Under the pieces are notes generated by a model. It ran no database searches. It had not been told where the DNA came from and saw nothing but the letters and a program-made list of their open reading frames with translations. Shown piece by piece: positions 16,434-25,631 of a stretch of DNA of 64,000 nt (positions within the stretch are counted from its first letter, which is position 1; the number at the start of each line of letters is the position of its first letter). Location: the NCBI GenBank assembly GCA_021791845.1, contig JAJYVT010000002.1, positions 1 through 64,000 of the forward strand. Reading direction: 5' to 3'. The translations under genes and the position numbers were made by a program. Source of the DNA: Actinomycetes bacterium (GTDB taxonomy: Bacteria > Actinomycetota > Acidimicrobiia > Acidimicrobiales > RAAP-2).

Positions 16434-17106
16434 CGTATCGGATACCAAACTGCAGTTGCCGTCTCGTGCGGCCGCTGTTGCCGACGAACTCGAGCGAGCC
16501 ATCCTGAGCGGTGAGATTCGTCCAGGCGAACCGCTAGTCGAGCGGACGTTGGCGGAGAGTTTCGGTATCTCGAAGACGCCCGTGCGGGAAGCCCTCAAAG
16601 TCCTGTCCCATCGGGGCTTCGTGGAGGCCGCCCCATATCGGGCCATCAGGGTGCGGCTAATCAGCGCTCAGGAAGCTCGCCATATCTATCAGGTGCGCAG
16701 CCTGATCGAACCCGAAGCCGTTCGACTGGCTGTGCCGTACCACGACGAAGAGTCGCTCCGGCGAGCGGCTGCGGCCCTGGACGCAGCCGAGGCCGCGAAG
16801 CGAGATCTTGCAGCGAAGGCAAGTGCAAACCGGCGCTTTCACCGCGCATTGTATGAGCCCTGCCCAAACCGACTTCTGTGCTCTCTTGCCGATGGCATTC
16901 AGGGCCAGGTAGCTCTCATCAGCGTTACCGCATGGATGAACTCGTCAACCTGGACCGACGAAGCTGCCGAGCATTCCGCAATTCTGTTGGCTCTCCGGTC
17001 CGGGGACCCCGAACTCGCTGCAGGGCGCCTTAGGAACCACATCGAGAAGTTCACGACAAATATCGCCACCGGAACGGCGACGAACGCTGTCTCCAGCGAG
17101 ATCTAG
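16429..17106 (+). CDS. GntR-family (FCD/FadR subfamily) regulator of the island
   Basis: A 225-residue regulator. The N-terminal winged helix is VADELERAILSGEIRPGEPL, then LAESFGISKTPVREALKVLSHRGFVEAA. The C-terminal FCD effector domain has the metal-site pattern (YQVRSLIEPEAVRLA, NRRFHRALYE, EHSAILLALRSGD). FCD regulators typically sense an organic or sugar acid and repress its catabolic operon. The GTG at 16429 lies in the palindromic operator and is probably leaderless. An upstream reading to 16324 would place the operator inside the gene and is less likely. As the first gene of the island it is the obvious pathway repressor. Confidence 0.92.
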   Translation: MGVSDTKLQLPSRAAAVADELERAILSGEIRPGEPLVERTLAESFGISKTPVREALKVLSHRGFVEAAPYRAIRVRLISAQEARHIYQVRSLIEPEAVRLAVPYHDEESLRRAAAALDAAEAAKRDLAAKASANRRFHRALYEPCPNRLLCSLADGIQGQVALISVTAWMNSSTWTDEAAEHSAILLALRSGDPELAAGRLRNHIEKFTTNIATGTATNAVSSEI

Positions 17107-17125
17107 CCACGTGTGGGGTGGGAAC

Positions 17126-19078
17126 GTGAATGAGTTCGAGCCGGTGCTATCAGAGCCGCCCCGAGCTGGTGTGCTGCCGCAGTTCATTATCAACCAGGCG
17201 CAATTTCATGCACGGGAGAGGCACCAGATCGACATTTCCACAGCACACCAGCATAAGAAGGAGCTGCGTGAAAGGCTCGCCGACTCACTCGGCATCACAC
17301 GACTTCCGCGCTGTGAAGCCTCCGCAAGGTCTCTTGGCGTAATCGAGCGAAGAGACTTCACGATTGAAAAGCTCGTCTTCGAGGCGACGCCTGGCCTCCC
17401 AGTGCCCGCACATCTCTACGCGCCGCGGGCTCCCGGACCACATCCTGCGGTCGTCCACGTCCCCGGGCACTGGATGGAGAACGCGAAGCTGGCACCGGAC
17501 ATCCAGCGAATGAACCTCGAGCTCGTGCAGAACGGCGTTGTCACGCTCTGCTACGACCCGCTGGGGCAGGGCGAGCGTCGAGTTGGTTGGCACCAGCACG
17601 GGCAGCTGGCGCCGTTGCTGGTCGGATTCACGTCAATGGCGGTGATGGTTCGCGACAGCCTGGCGGGAATCGACATCCTGTGCTCACGTGAGGAAGTGGA
17701 CTCCTCATGCATCGGCATGATGGGTGCGTCCGGCGGAGGCTTCTCTACGATCTTTGCATCTGCGCTCGACGACAGGATTAGTGCTGCCGCGATTGGGTGC
17801 ATCGTCAATTCCCACGTTGGGCAACTGCGCGATGCTGCTTATGGGACCGGATGGGACAGCTGGGTCGATCTGTGCAACCAGGTCCCTCGGCTCTGCCTTA
17901 TAGGCACGATGGCCGAGATACTCTCAGCCACGCTTCCGCGCAACCTTCTGGTTGCCAACGCGGACCATGATCCGGCCATTCCGATCAGTAGCGCTTTGGA
18001 GGTTGCGCACGAATTGGCCGGCATCGCAGAAGACCAAGACTGTGGTGACAGCTTCGAGTTCGCCATCGTGCCTGGTGGCCACGGACTTCATCCGGCGATG
18101 CGCGACGTCATGGGAAGCTTCATGGTCAGCCGGCTTGGACGCCAGGTGCATCATCACCTGCGCGATACGACAGCACTTCTGGCGCCCGAGTGGGACGTGG
18201 TCCACAATCGCGCGACTGCTCTTCGTCCCCAGAGTATGCAAAGGCGCCCCTCGGAGGATGCGTGCTGGGACGAGCCCGTGGACTCAAATAGGCCCGTCGT
18301 CGCGCTCGCTCAATCCTTGGCGATCCAATGCCGAACGACCAGATCGGCGTGTGACGCAAGCACGTTGAGGGGTCTTCTCGGTCCGTACCCCGATAAGCCG
18401 CAAGAGCGGCCATCGGTATCACTTCACGTCCCGACTGCGAACGGATACGTGCAACGTGTCCGCATTCCAATCGAGGAGGGAATCTACCTCGATGCGGCTC
18501 TCGCACTGCCACGGAACTGGTCGGACCAGCTCCCGCCCGTCTTCGTGATGCTCGATGAGGGCGGAAAGAGTCAAGCAGCCGCCTCACGTGAAGTAGAAGT
18601 GGCGCTGGCCCTCGGATGCGCCGCGCTACTTCCGGACCTACGAGGCACTGGGGAGATGGCAGCTTCGGAGTTTGAAGTTGCCAGCGGAGCATGGATGCTC
18701 GAGAGAGATCTCTTCAACCAGCGGCTGTGCGACACGTTCGGTGCGATTGACTTTCTCTCCAATCGCTACTCAACGGGCGCGCAGATCGACAAGGGGCGCA
18801 TCGTCCTATGGGGAAACGATGCGTTCGGGTTCCTGGCACTGGTCGCGGCCGCACTCGACGACCGTGTCGCTGCGGTGGGCGTGGGTCGGTTGGAGTCGCT
18901 CGAGGACTTGCTCGGAGAGAGCTCCGACTGTACCCCGATGGCGTATCGATACGGCCTGCTTCACGTAGTCGACGTGCCGCAACTGGTGGATCTCATGCGC
19001 CCGCGGAAGGCCTTCATCGGGGTGAAGGCCTCCGACCTGAGCGAAGTGATCCCGCTCGCCACCCAGGGCAGCCGATAG
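17126..19078 (+). CDS. Two-domain alpha/beta-hydrolase (acetyl-xylan-esterase/Abhydrolase_7-like)
   Basis: About 650 residues. The N-terminal domain has a full hydrolase triad: nucleophile elbow GASGGG, acid ADHDPAIP, and His in PGGHGLHP. PGHWMENAKLAPDIQ and YDPLGQGER resemble the acetyl-xylan-esterase-like bacterial group. The C-terminal half (from about residue 445) repeats the fold, but the elbow reads GNDAFG with no serine, so it is probably non-catalytic. It has no signal peptide, so the enzyme acts on an imported ester or lactone in the cytoplasm. The start is GTG 17126 with GGGGTGGG just upstream; GTG 17111 is an alternative. It follows gntR by about 20 bp. Confidence 0.8.
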   Translation: MNEFEPVLSEPPRAGVLPQFIINQAQFHARERHQIDISTAHQHKKELRERLADSLGITRLPRCEASARSLGVIERRDFTIEKLVFEATPGLPVPAHLYAPRAPGPHPAVVHVPGHWMENAKLAPDIQRMNLELVQNGVVTLCYDPLGQGERRVGWHQHGQLAPLLVGFTSMAVMVRDSLAGIDILCSREEVDSSCIGMMGASGGGFSTIFASALDDRISAAAIGCIVNSHVGQLRDAAYGTGWDSWVDLCNQVPRLCLIGTMAEILSATLPRNLLVANADHDPAIPISSALEVAHELAGIAEDQDCGDSFEFAIVPGGHGLHPAMRDVMGSFMVSRLGRQVHHHLRDTTALLAPEWDVVHNRATALRPQSMQRRPSEDACWDEPVDSNRPVVALAQSLAIQCRTTRSACDASTLRGLLGPYPDKPQERPSVSLHVPTANGYVQRVRIPIEEGIYLDAALALPRNWSDQLPPVFVMLDEGGKSQAAASREVEVALALGCAALLPDLRGTGEMAASEFEVASGAWMLERDLFNQRLCDTFGAIDFLSNRYSTGAQIDKGRIVLWGNDAFGFLALVAAALDDRVAAVGVGRLESLEDLLGESSDCTPMAYRYGLLHVVDVPQLVDLMRPRKAFIGVKASDLSEVIPLATQGSR

Positions 19079-19082
19079 CGCG

Positions 19083-20048
19083 ATGAGGATCACCCAGCCC
19101 GTACCTTGCGTAGCACGGCTCGATCAGGAGGATGGCGCACGGCTCTTGTCGCAGTTTGCGGTGCTTGGCGAGGGACGGTCTCTCATCGTGGACTCCGGTC
19201 TGCCGGAAACGCCCCGCCAAGTCCTTGCCCCATTTCTTGAGGAGCACGGGAGGGCGAACACACCCCTCGCGCTGGTGATTACCCACATGGACGCGGATCA
19301 CTGTGGGGGTACCGCGAACCTGAAACGTCTGGTCGGACCCACGACCATCATCGCTCACGCGAAGGAGAGTCCGCCCCTGGGCGATCCGGGAGCAACGCTC
19401 CGTCATCGCTATTCGCAGTTCGCGGCATCAGATGGCCTCCACCTCGATGTCGCCGCGGAGCGGCGCATCAGAGCACGACTTGGGGATCCATTCCGTGTTG
19501 ACATGCGGGTCAGTGCCAACTGCGAGGTGTCTCTTGGCTCTACGACTTGTGTCGTAGTCCACCTTCCCGGTCACACCGCAGGCCACTTGGGTGTGTGGAT
19601 ACCTGACGAGTCGGCGCTGATCGCAGGTGACGCCTTCATGGGAGCAGGGATCCGGACGCTCGAAGGGCGCGTCCTGTTTCCTCCGCAATTCGTAAGACCG
19701 TCCCTCTACCTGAGCACGATTCGGTTTGCACAAGAGCTTGATCCGGCCGTTCTGTTGTGCGCGCACGAAGAGACGATGATGCAGAGCAGCGCGTCGGCAT
19801 TCTTGGACAGCTGTCTAGTCATGGCCGAAGCGATCGTCGAGGCAGTTGAAGAGTCCGTCAGCGCAGGGGCGAAGTCGCTGCTTAACGTCTGTCACGAAGT
19901 CAAGCTCATCAATCGTGAGTGGGGGAATCTTCCTGACTCTGACTTCGCGATCAGTGTCGCTGGCTGCCTTTGCGAGATGACTGAAGAGGGTCGCGTGACA
20001 GTGGGTTTGCGAAATGGAGTGCGCACGTTTGAGAGGAGTGCCAAGTGA
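19083..20048 (+). CDS. Metallo-beta-lactamase-fold hydrolase
   Basis: A 321-residue MBL-fold protein. The metal motif reads THMDADHCGG (HxDxDH, with Asp at the usual second His), followed by HLPGHTAGHLGVWI, LIAGDAF and a late CAHEE. Members hydrolyse lactones, thioesters or other esters, so a lactonase step is plausible here, but the substrate is not known. The ATG at 19083 is 5 bases after the upstream stop, and its stop overlaps the next start (GTGA). It is translationally coupled inside the island. Confidence 0.85.
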   Translation: MRITQPVPCVARLDQEDGARLLSQFAVLGEGRSLIVDSGLPETPRQVLAPFLEEHGRANTPLALVITHMDADHCGGTANLKRLVGPTTIIAHAKESPPLGDPGATLRHRYSQFAASDGLHLDVAAERRIRARLGDPFRVDMRVSANCEVSLGSTTCVVVHLPGHTAGHLGVWIPDESALIAGDAFMGAGIRTLEGRVLFPPQFVRPSLYLSTIRFAQELDPAVLLCAHEETMMQSSASAFLDSCLVMAEAIVEAVEESVSAGAKSLLNVCHEVKLINREWGNLPDSDFAISVAGCLCEMTEEGRVTVGLRNGVRTFERSAK

Positions 20049-21262
20049 AGATCGCGCAGTTGAGGACGACCGTCGTCGCGGTTCCCCAGTTGCGGTCGTA
20101 CAAGTCATCGTGGAGAAGGAGCTACCACGGACGAGGTGCGCAGTGCAGCGTGCTCGTCGAACTTGAGACCGACGACGGACTTGTCGGCATTGGGGAGTCA
20201 CCTGTGGTGTACGCGGGACACCCCGAAGTGACGGTCGCACTCATCGGGGCCATCGGTGAGCTTCTCCTTGATGCCAGCCCCATGGACCACGACATCCTCA
20301 GAAAGAGGATGTACGCCGAGACCGGAATGGCCCATCTCGGCACGCAAGGGATGGCTTGGGCGTTGTCCGGCGTGGACATGGCTCTCTGGGACCTGATCGG
20401 CAAGGTGTTCCACCAGCCGTTGCACAAGGTGTGGGGTAGCCCGTGGCGTCTACGTTCGCCGTTCTACGCCGACGTCCCCCCGGCCGAACCAAAGATCATG
20501 GCGGACGAGGCAATCGAGTGGGTCGCTCGGGGATTCGAAACCATTTACTTCAAGGTAGGGTTCGACCCCAAACTGGACGTCGCAAGAATGGCAGCGATTA
20601 GGAATGCAGTCGGCGAGGACGTGAAGATCCGAGTCGATGCAAACCAGGCATGGTCTCCTGGCGCTGCACGCCGCATCATCCAAAAAATGGCCGAGTTCGA
20701 GCCTGAGTACATTGAACAACCGGTGCTCGCGTCGAACATCGTCGAAATGGCGACAGTGCGAAAGTCTGTATCGGTTCCGATTCTGGCGCACGAGGCATCA
20801 TTGTCAGTAGAGGGAAGCCTGGCTGTGATCATGCACCATGCAGCTGACGCTCTCCAACTGGACCCTCGCTTCGATGCTGGCTTTCAGGGTGCTCGTGTGG
20901 CTGCCCAGCTGGCGGAGGTGGCGGGTCTTCCGGTTGTCACCCACACGTTTGGTGAGCTTGGCGTAGCCACGGCAGCGGTCTTACAACTCCACGCCGCATA
21001 TCCAAACTTTTTGCTCGACAATCAGACTTACTACTGGAATCTCAAGGATGACGTGATCGAAGGTGGCCTCATGCCATTCGATGGCCGCTATTTGCATGTA
21101 CCTGAGGGCCCGGGTATAGGCGTGACGCTGGATAACGATCGAGTTCGTTACTATGCCGAATACTACGAGCGGGAAGTGAGGGACCGAGGAGACCGTCTTG
21201 TCTCCAACACACAAGAAGATGCGTATTACGACCTGCAGTACATCATGCGCCCGCGGGCGTGA
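20045..21262 (+). CDS. Mandelate racemase/enolase-superfamily acid-sugar dehydratase-like enzyme
   Basis: A 405-residue enolase-superfamily protein. The capping domain (residues 1-130) is followed by a barrel with YFKVGF (base Lys; the first Lys of the usual KxK is Tyr), metal ligands in RVDANQAWS, YIEQPV and LAHEAS, and a mandelate-racemase-type Asp/His pair in LQLDPRFDAGF and VVTHTFGELG. This points to the MR subgroup, which removes water from aldonic or aldaric acids to give 2-keto-3-deoxy acids, or racemises alpha-hydroxy acids. The dehydratase role is supported by the DapA-type and semialdehyde dehydrogenase genes downstream. The substrate cannot be read from sequence. Confidence 0.9.
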   Translation: MKIAQLRTTVVAVPQLRSYKSSWRRSYHGRGAQCSVLVELETDDGLVGIGESPVVYAGHPEVTVALIGAIGELLLDASPMDHDILRKRMYAETGMAHLGTQGMAWALSGVDMALWDLIGKVFHQPLHKVWGSPWRLRSPFYADVPPAEPKIMADEAIEWVARGFETIYFKVGFDPKLDVARMAAIRNAVGEDVKIRVDANQAWSPGAARRIIQKMAEFEPEYIEQPVLASNIVEMATVRKSVSVPILAHEASLSVEGSLAVIMHHAADALQLDPRFDAGFQGARVAAQLAEVAGLPVVTHTFGELGVATAAVLQLHAAYPNFLLDNQTYYWNLKDDVIEGGLMPFDGRYLHVPEGPGIGVTLDNDRVRYYAEYYEREVRDRGDRLVSNTQEDAYYDLQYIMRPRA

Positions 21263-21344
21263 GCGCAGGGCAATACCCGAGCAAAGGGCGTGCAGCACAA
21301 GCAAGAACGGCTTCGAAGAGAATCGTTTAGGGGAGGAGAAGCGG

Positions 21345-22787
21345 ATGTCAGTGGGAAGTGGCAAGAGGGTGGGAGAGGGGAACCGAAGTGACTTGGGCGA
21401 TGGACGCGTCATGGGGTCACCGAAGAAATCCCTCGTTTCGGGATGGGCATGGCGAGCTCTTGCGATTGCCGGCCTCTGCGTGGCACTTAGCGCAACCTGT
21501 GCGACGGTCGCGTCGGCTTCGGGACGGGTGAGGTCAGACAAGAAGTCGCAGTCGGCGCACCTCGTCTGGTGGTTTTGGGGCACAGGAGACGTTCCCGGCA
21601 TTCTGAAGTGGCTCCAGAGCGAGGGAAAGACTTACAAGAAGGCGCATCCAGGGGTGTCCGTCACAATCGTGCCTCAGGCTACGACAACGCTCATCGGAGC
21701 GTTTCAGACCGCAGCCTCGTCCAAGTCGGGGCCCACAATCGCGACGCAGTGGGCAACGTTGCCAACGCTGACGCCTGTCTGGGAAGGGGACGTCACTCCA
21801 GTCACATCTCTCGTGAAAAAGAAGACAATCGCCACCTGGCTCAACACGTCAGAGAACACGTACAAGAAGAAGCTGTGGGCGGTCCCCATCTACTTGCTCG
21901 GTACGCCGTTCGTATGGAACAAGAGCTTGTTCAAAAAGGCTGGACTGAACCCTACAAACGGGCCGAAAACGTGGGGACAGTTCATTTCCGACTGTGCCAA
22001 GCTCAAGGCCGCCGGCATCGTGCCGATCGTCTCGGGAGACAAGACAGGGGCTATCGGAGCATGGTTGCTCGGACTCGTCGGTGACCAGGGCCTCAACTCT
22101 GTGAAGCAGATCGAGGAGCTCGCGACCGGGAAGTACAGCTTGGACAGTAAGGCATATCGTACCGGCTTCGGCAAAATTGACCAACTTATCAAGCGCGGGT
22201 ACTTCAACTCCAACGTGTCCTCGATCACCTTGACACAGGCTTGGCAGCAATTCGCTCAAGGCAAGGGGGCGATGACGTGGGCGACGGACGGACAGACGCT
22301 TGCCATGCAGAAGGTGTTGCCCGCCGGCGCTGAAGGCGTAGAAAAGACGCCTGTGTGGGGCCGCGGAAAACTTGCAGGCTACTACGATGTGACGCAGTCC
22401 TCCGACGAGTTCATCACCTCATGGGCTGGGAACAAGCCTGCAGCGGCAGCCTTTCTGTCGTGGCTCAAGGAGCCCAAGCAGGTCAACAGCTTCTACTCAA
22501 CGCTCGGAGCGTTCCCCGCCTCGAAGGAGTTCGCGGCCTCGAAGGTCACGGATCCTCTCGCAAAGCAGCTCTACACGCTCGACACCGGGAAAAGGCAGGT
22601 ATGGACGGAGAACTTCTGGCCACCGCAAGTGACAACAAACGGCGTCCGACCCGCCTTGGAGACGATGTTCACCGGAGCGAGCGTGACAGCCACGATCAAG
22701 TCGATTCAACAGAGCTTCGCGACCTGGCGCCAAGAGCAGCCAACGCAGCTCCGGTACTTCACACGCTGGGTCAAGAGCCAGTCCTGA
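21345..22787 (+). CDS. Carbohydrate ABC transporter substrate-binding protein
   Basis: A 480-residue extracellular solute-binding protein, family 1. The ATG at 21345 has a GGGGAGGAG ribosome site 6-7 bases upstream. A long basic N-region, hydrophobic core (ALAIAGLCVALSATCATVA) and ASASG cleavage site form a signal peptide. No convincing lipobox is present, although a Cys lies in the core. The mature protein shows LVWWFWGTG, WAVPIYLLGTPFVWNKSLFKKAGL, GAMTWATDG and a C-terminal lobe typical of sugar-binding proteins. It catches the island's substrate for the two permeases encoded directly downstream. Confidence 0.92.
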   Translation: MSVGSGKRVGEGNRSDLGDGRVMGSPKKSLVSGWAWRALAIAGLCVALSATCATVASASGRVRSDKKSQSAHLVWWFWGTGDVPGILKWLQSEGKTYKKAHPGVSVTIVPQATTTLIGAFQTAASSKSGPTIATQWATLPTLTPVWEGDVTPVTSLVKKKTIATWLNTSENTYKKKLWAVPIYLLGTPFVWNKSLFKKAGLNPTNGPKTWGQFISDCAKLKAAGIVPIVSGDKTGAIGAWLLGLVGDQGLNSVKQIEELATGKYSLDSKAYRTGFGKIDQLIKRGYFNSNVSSITLTQAWQQFAQGKGAMTWATDGQTLAMQKVLPAGAEGVEKTPVWGRGKLAGYYDVTQSSDEFITSWAGNKPAAAAFLSWLKEPKQVNSFYSTLGAFPASKEFAASKVTDPLAKQLYTLDTGKRQVWTENFWPPQVTTNGVRPALETMFTGASVTATIKSIQQSFATWRQEQPTQLRYFTRWVKSQS

Positions 22788-22879
22788 GCAGTGGCGGACA
22801 TGCCGGTTCGAAGCAACACGTGGTGCGCGTCATCGCTGTACGCGCAAGGGGCTGGTAGAGGCGCAAAGGAGTACCACGC

Positions 22880-23833
22880 GTGACCCAGCTCAGCAGAGAG
22901 ATGGTGCCGGCACCCGAGACGGTCGTGACTCTCCGGTCGCGACCGTCTCGGAGGGCCGCCCGCCGACGGAGGGGCTCGGGAAGGTTATGGCCGTACCTCT
23001 TTGCGCTTCCAGCGCTGGCCGTTCTCGGGCTCGTGTTCGCGTATCCGCTGGTCGCCGTGGTCAGAGACAGCTTCTATAGCGGAACAGCCTCGAACCTATC
23101 CTTTAGCGGACTCAGCAACTATCACTTGGTTCTCTCAAATCCGATCTTCATCCAGTCGCTGTTGAACAACCTTCGTCTCTTGACGACGGTGCCGGTCATG
23201 ACGGTGATTGCCTTGATTATTGCTCTCGTCCTGAACGAGATCGTGCGGGGGTGGAAGGCCTACAGGTTCATTGTCTTCATTCCTTACATTCTGCCTGCGG
23301 TTGCCATGGGCCTCGCATTTTCGTACATTTTGCAACAGAACGGATCACTGAACTCCCTTCTCGGAGATCTTCACCTTCGGGCTTTGGCACTTGACTGGCT
23401 GGGATCTGAGCAGATTTCGATCTACTCGGTCGGGGGAGTGATCGTGTGGCAACAACTTGGGTTCGGCATCGTGCTCTTCACCGCTGGGCTGTTGTCACTG
23501 CCACAGGAGGTGATCGAGGCGTCGGTTGTCGATGGCGCAAGTTGGTGGCAGCGTCAGTTGTATGTGGTCTTGCCGCAATTGAGGCGCGTCATCGAGTTGT
23601 TTGTCGTGCTGCAAGCGATCACGGTGCTTTCATGGGTATTTACCTATGTATACGTGATCACCCATGGAGGTCCGGGAACCTCCTCGAGCGTTATGACATA
23701 CTACATTTGGCAAAATGGCTTCGAATTTGGAGCGGTAGGAATCGCATCGACTGCGGCGGTTATTCTCCTGGCTATGGCGGGGGTCCTTATCACGATCTAT
23801 GTAACGCTCAGGGTTCGAAGAGGAGACCTGTGA
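22880..23833 (+). CDS. ABC sugar permease, MalF/UgpA type
   Basis: A 317-residue inner-membrane permease with six helices and a basic N-terminal tail. The ATPase-docking EAA loop is EASVVDGASWWQRQLYVVLPQL-like near residue 215. The GTG start at 22880 follows AAAGGAG. The stop is fused to the GTG of the second permease (GTGA), so the two subunits are made together. It pairs with the binding protein upstream and the ATPase at 27606. Confidence 0.92.
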   Translation: MTQLSREMVPAPETVVTLRSRPSRRAARRRRGSGRLWPYLFALPALAVLGLVFAYPLVAVVRDSFYSGTASNLSFSGLSNYHLVLSNPIFIQSLLNNLRLLTTVPVMTVIALIIALVLNEIVRGWKAYRFIVFIPYILPAVAMGLAFSYILQQNGSLNSLLGDLHLRALALDWLGSEQISIYSVGGVIVWQQLGFGIVLFTAGLLSLPQEVIEASVVDGASWWQRQLYVVLPQLRRVIELFVVLQAITVLSWVFTYVYVITHGGPGTSSSVMTYYIWQNGFEFGAVGIASTAAVILLAMAGVLITIYVTLRVRRGDL

Positions 23834-24654
23834 TCGCATCTGGAACGCGCGCGGCCATGCGCCACATCATCATGGTGCTCCTGAGTCTGGTAAGTCTCTA
23901 CCCGATCTGGTTCACGCTTCAGACTGCCCTGAAGTCGCAACGGACATTTGTTCTGGCTCCCGTGGCGCTTCCACTGCATCCGACGTTCGCCAACTTCGGG
24001 AATGTCCTTGCCCAGACTCCGCTGTTGACCTGGACGGTGAACAGCGTTGTCGTCACTGTCTCAGCGGTGGCCGCTTCTGTGGTGCTCGCGCTGCTTGCGA
24101 GCTTTGCGCTTGTGTTCGGAACATTTCGGGGGCGCGCCGCACTGTTGCGAGCGGATCTGGTCTTTATGGTGGTGCCTCCTGTTGTTCTGCTCTTGCCGAT
24201 GTTCACCTTGATGCTTACGATTCATTTGTTCAACACGCTGGAATCGGTAATCATCTTTTATGTCGGCTTGAATTTGCCGTTCTCGATTTTCTTTCTCGTG
24301 AACTTTCTTCGTACGGTGCCGAGAGAAATCGTGGAAGCGGGAACGATGGACGGGTGTTCGCCCTGGCGGCTGCTATGGCAGATCGTTACGCCGATGGCAG
24401 GGGCCGGGGTTTTCACGCTTGTCGTCGTCAATGCTGTATATGTCTGGAACGAGACGCTGGTCGCTCTTGTATTTCTCCAAAGTCAAGGGAAGCGCACTCT
24501 CATGGCGGGTCTTGCGGAGTATGTGGGGAGGTTCGGTTCCAATGAGCCATTGATTCTTGCGGGTGCCTTCTTGTCAATGATACCCATGTTGTTGCTGTAC
24601 TTTGCGGGTCAGCGGTTCTTCATTCGGGGACTGACTGCTGGTATCGGCAAGTGA
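23830..24654 (+). CDS. ABC sugar permease, MalG/UgpE type
   Basis: A 274-residue second permease with six helices. The EAA loop is EAGTMDGCSPWRLLWQIVTP. It starts YPIWFTLQTALKSQRTF after the first helix, as in MalG-type subunits. The start is GTG 23830, inside the stop of the first permease and preceded by GAGGAGA. This subunit is among the most A/T-rich stretches of the island. Confidence 0.92.
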   Translation: MIASGTRAAMRHIIMVLLSLVSLYPIWFTLQTALKSQRTFVLAPVALPLHPTFANFGNVLAQTPLLTWTVNSVVVTVSAVAASVVLALLASFALVFGTFRGRAALLRADLVFMVVPPVVLLLPMFTLMLTIHLFNTLESVIIFYVGLNLPFSIFFLVNFLRTVPREIVEAGTMDGCSPWRLLWQIVTPMAGAGVFTLVVVNAVYVWNETLVALVFLQSQGKRTLMAGLAEYVGRFGSNEPLILAGAFLSMIPMLLLYFAGQRFFIRGLTAGIGK

Positions 24655-24725
24655 TCCCAGCAAAGTGGGGGCGATAGGGAGTGAATGTGGTTGAGAAAGA
24701 GCCTGAACAGGGAGGAAGGTGTCCC

Positions 24726-25628
24726 GTGAGTGTGGTTGCGACGCGGGGTGGAGAATTTGCAGGGGTCAATGGCATCCCCGTGACGCCGTTCCAAGATGGT
24801 GGCTGCGTGGATCATGAGGCACTCGGCACGGTTGTGGAACGCATGGTGGCGGCCGGTGTGGATGTAATTGTCGCGTGTGGTAACACGAGTGAGTACGGCA
24901 GCTTGACGTCTGCCGAGGCGATCGCTGTCGCTGGCTCCACGATTGAGGCAGCGGGCAGGTGTTCGTCGTTGGTGGGCATTGGGGGGGACGTGGAGACCGC
25001 CATTCAAGAAGCTCGTGCAGGTGTAGCTCGGGGAGCATCGGGCATCATGGTGCACTATCCGGCCGATGTATATGTGTCGGACGCGGGGCTGATCGAGTAC
25101 TACGGGAGAATCGTGTCCGCCATCGAGGCCCCGGTGGTGCTGTACGTTCGAGATCGGGGTTTGGGCGGCCGCGTCCTGGAGAATGTGCTTCGGTTCGAGA
25201 ACGTGGTGGCTGTGAAGTATGCACTGCCCGATCTACTGGGGTTTGCTGGCTTCGTTCGGGAGTTTGGCAGCGACGTGGTTGCTCTGTGTGGACTTGCGGA
25301 GATGTGGGCGCCGTTTTTCTGGCTCCTCGGAGCGAAAGGCTTCACCTCGGGGCTTGTCAACGTTGAACCGGGGCTGTCGCTCGGGCTCTGGACAGCGTTG
25401 AAGTCGGGAGATTTCAAGTTGGCGTTGGCGTACTGGGAGAAGATCCGTCCATTTGAGGAGCTGCGGGCGCGACATCGGAGCGGGCTGAACGTCTCCGTTG
25501 TCAAGGCAGCAATGCTGCTCCGGGGGCTTCTCTCGGACGGAACGGTTCGACCTCCGATCACGGACTTGGACGAAGCGGAGCTGAGCGAGGTCAAGGCCGT
25601 GTTGAGCTCCTGGGACGCAGGGGCCTGA
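24726..25628 (+). CDS. DapA-family lyase/dehydratase (KDG aldolase or 5-keto-4-deoxyglucarate dehydratase type)
   Basis: A 300-residue Schiff-base TIM-barrel enzyme. Visible are GIPVTPF at the N-terminus, GNTSEYGSLTSAEA (in place of GTTGE, as in non-DHDPS members), the catalytic Tyr in VVLYVRDRG and the Schiff-base Lys in VVAVKYALPD. The GTG at 24726 is preferred: GGAGGAAGG lies upstream and the length is then family-standard. A GTG at 24681 is possible. With the MR-type dehydratase and the aldehyde dehydrogenase it suggests 2-keto-3-deoxy acid to 2-oxoglutarate semialdehyde, but retro-aldol cleavage cannot be excluded. Confidence 0.88.
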   Translation: MSVVATRGGEFAGVNGIPVTPFQDGGCVDHEALGTVVERMVAAGVDVIVACGNTSEYGSLTSAEAIAVAGSTIEAAGRCSSLVGIGGDVETAIQEARAGVARGASGIMVHYPADVYVSDAGLIEYYGRIVSAIEAPVVLYVRDRGLGGRVLENVLRFENVVAVKYALPDLLGFAGFVREFGSDVVALCGLAEMWAPFFWLLGAKGFTSGLVNVEPGLSLGLWTALKSGDFKLALAYWEKIRPFEELRARHRSGLNVSVVKAAMLLRGLLSDGTVRPPITDLDEAELSEVKAVLSSWDAGA

Positions 25629-25631
25629 GCC

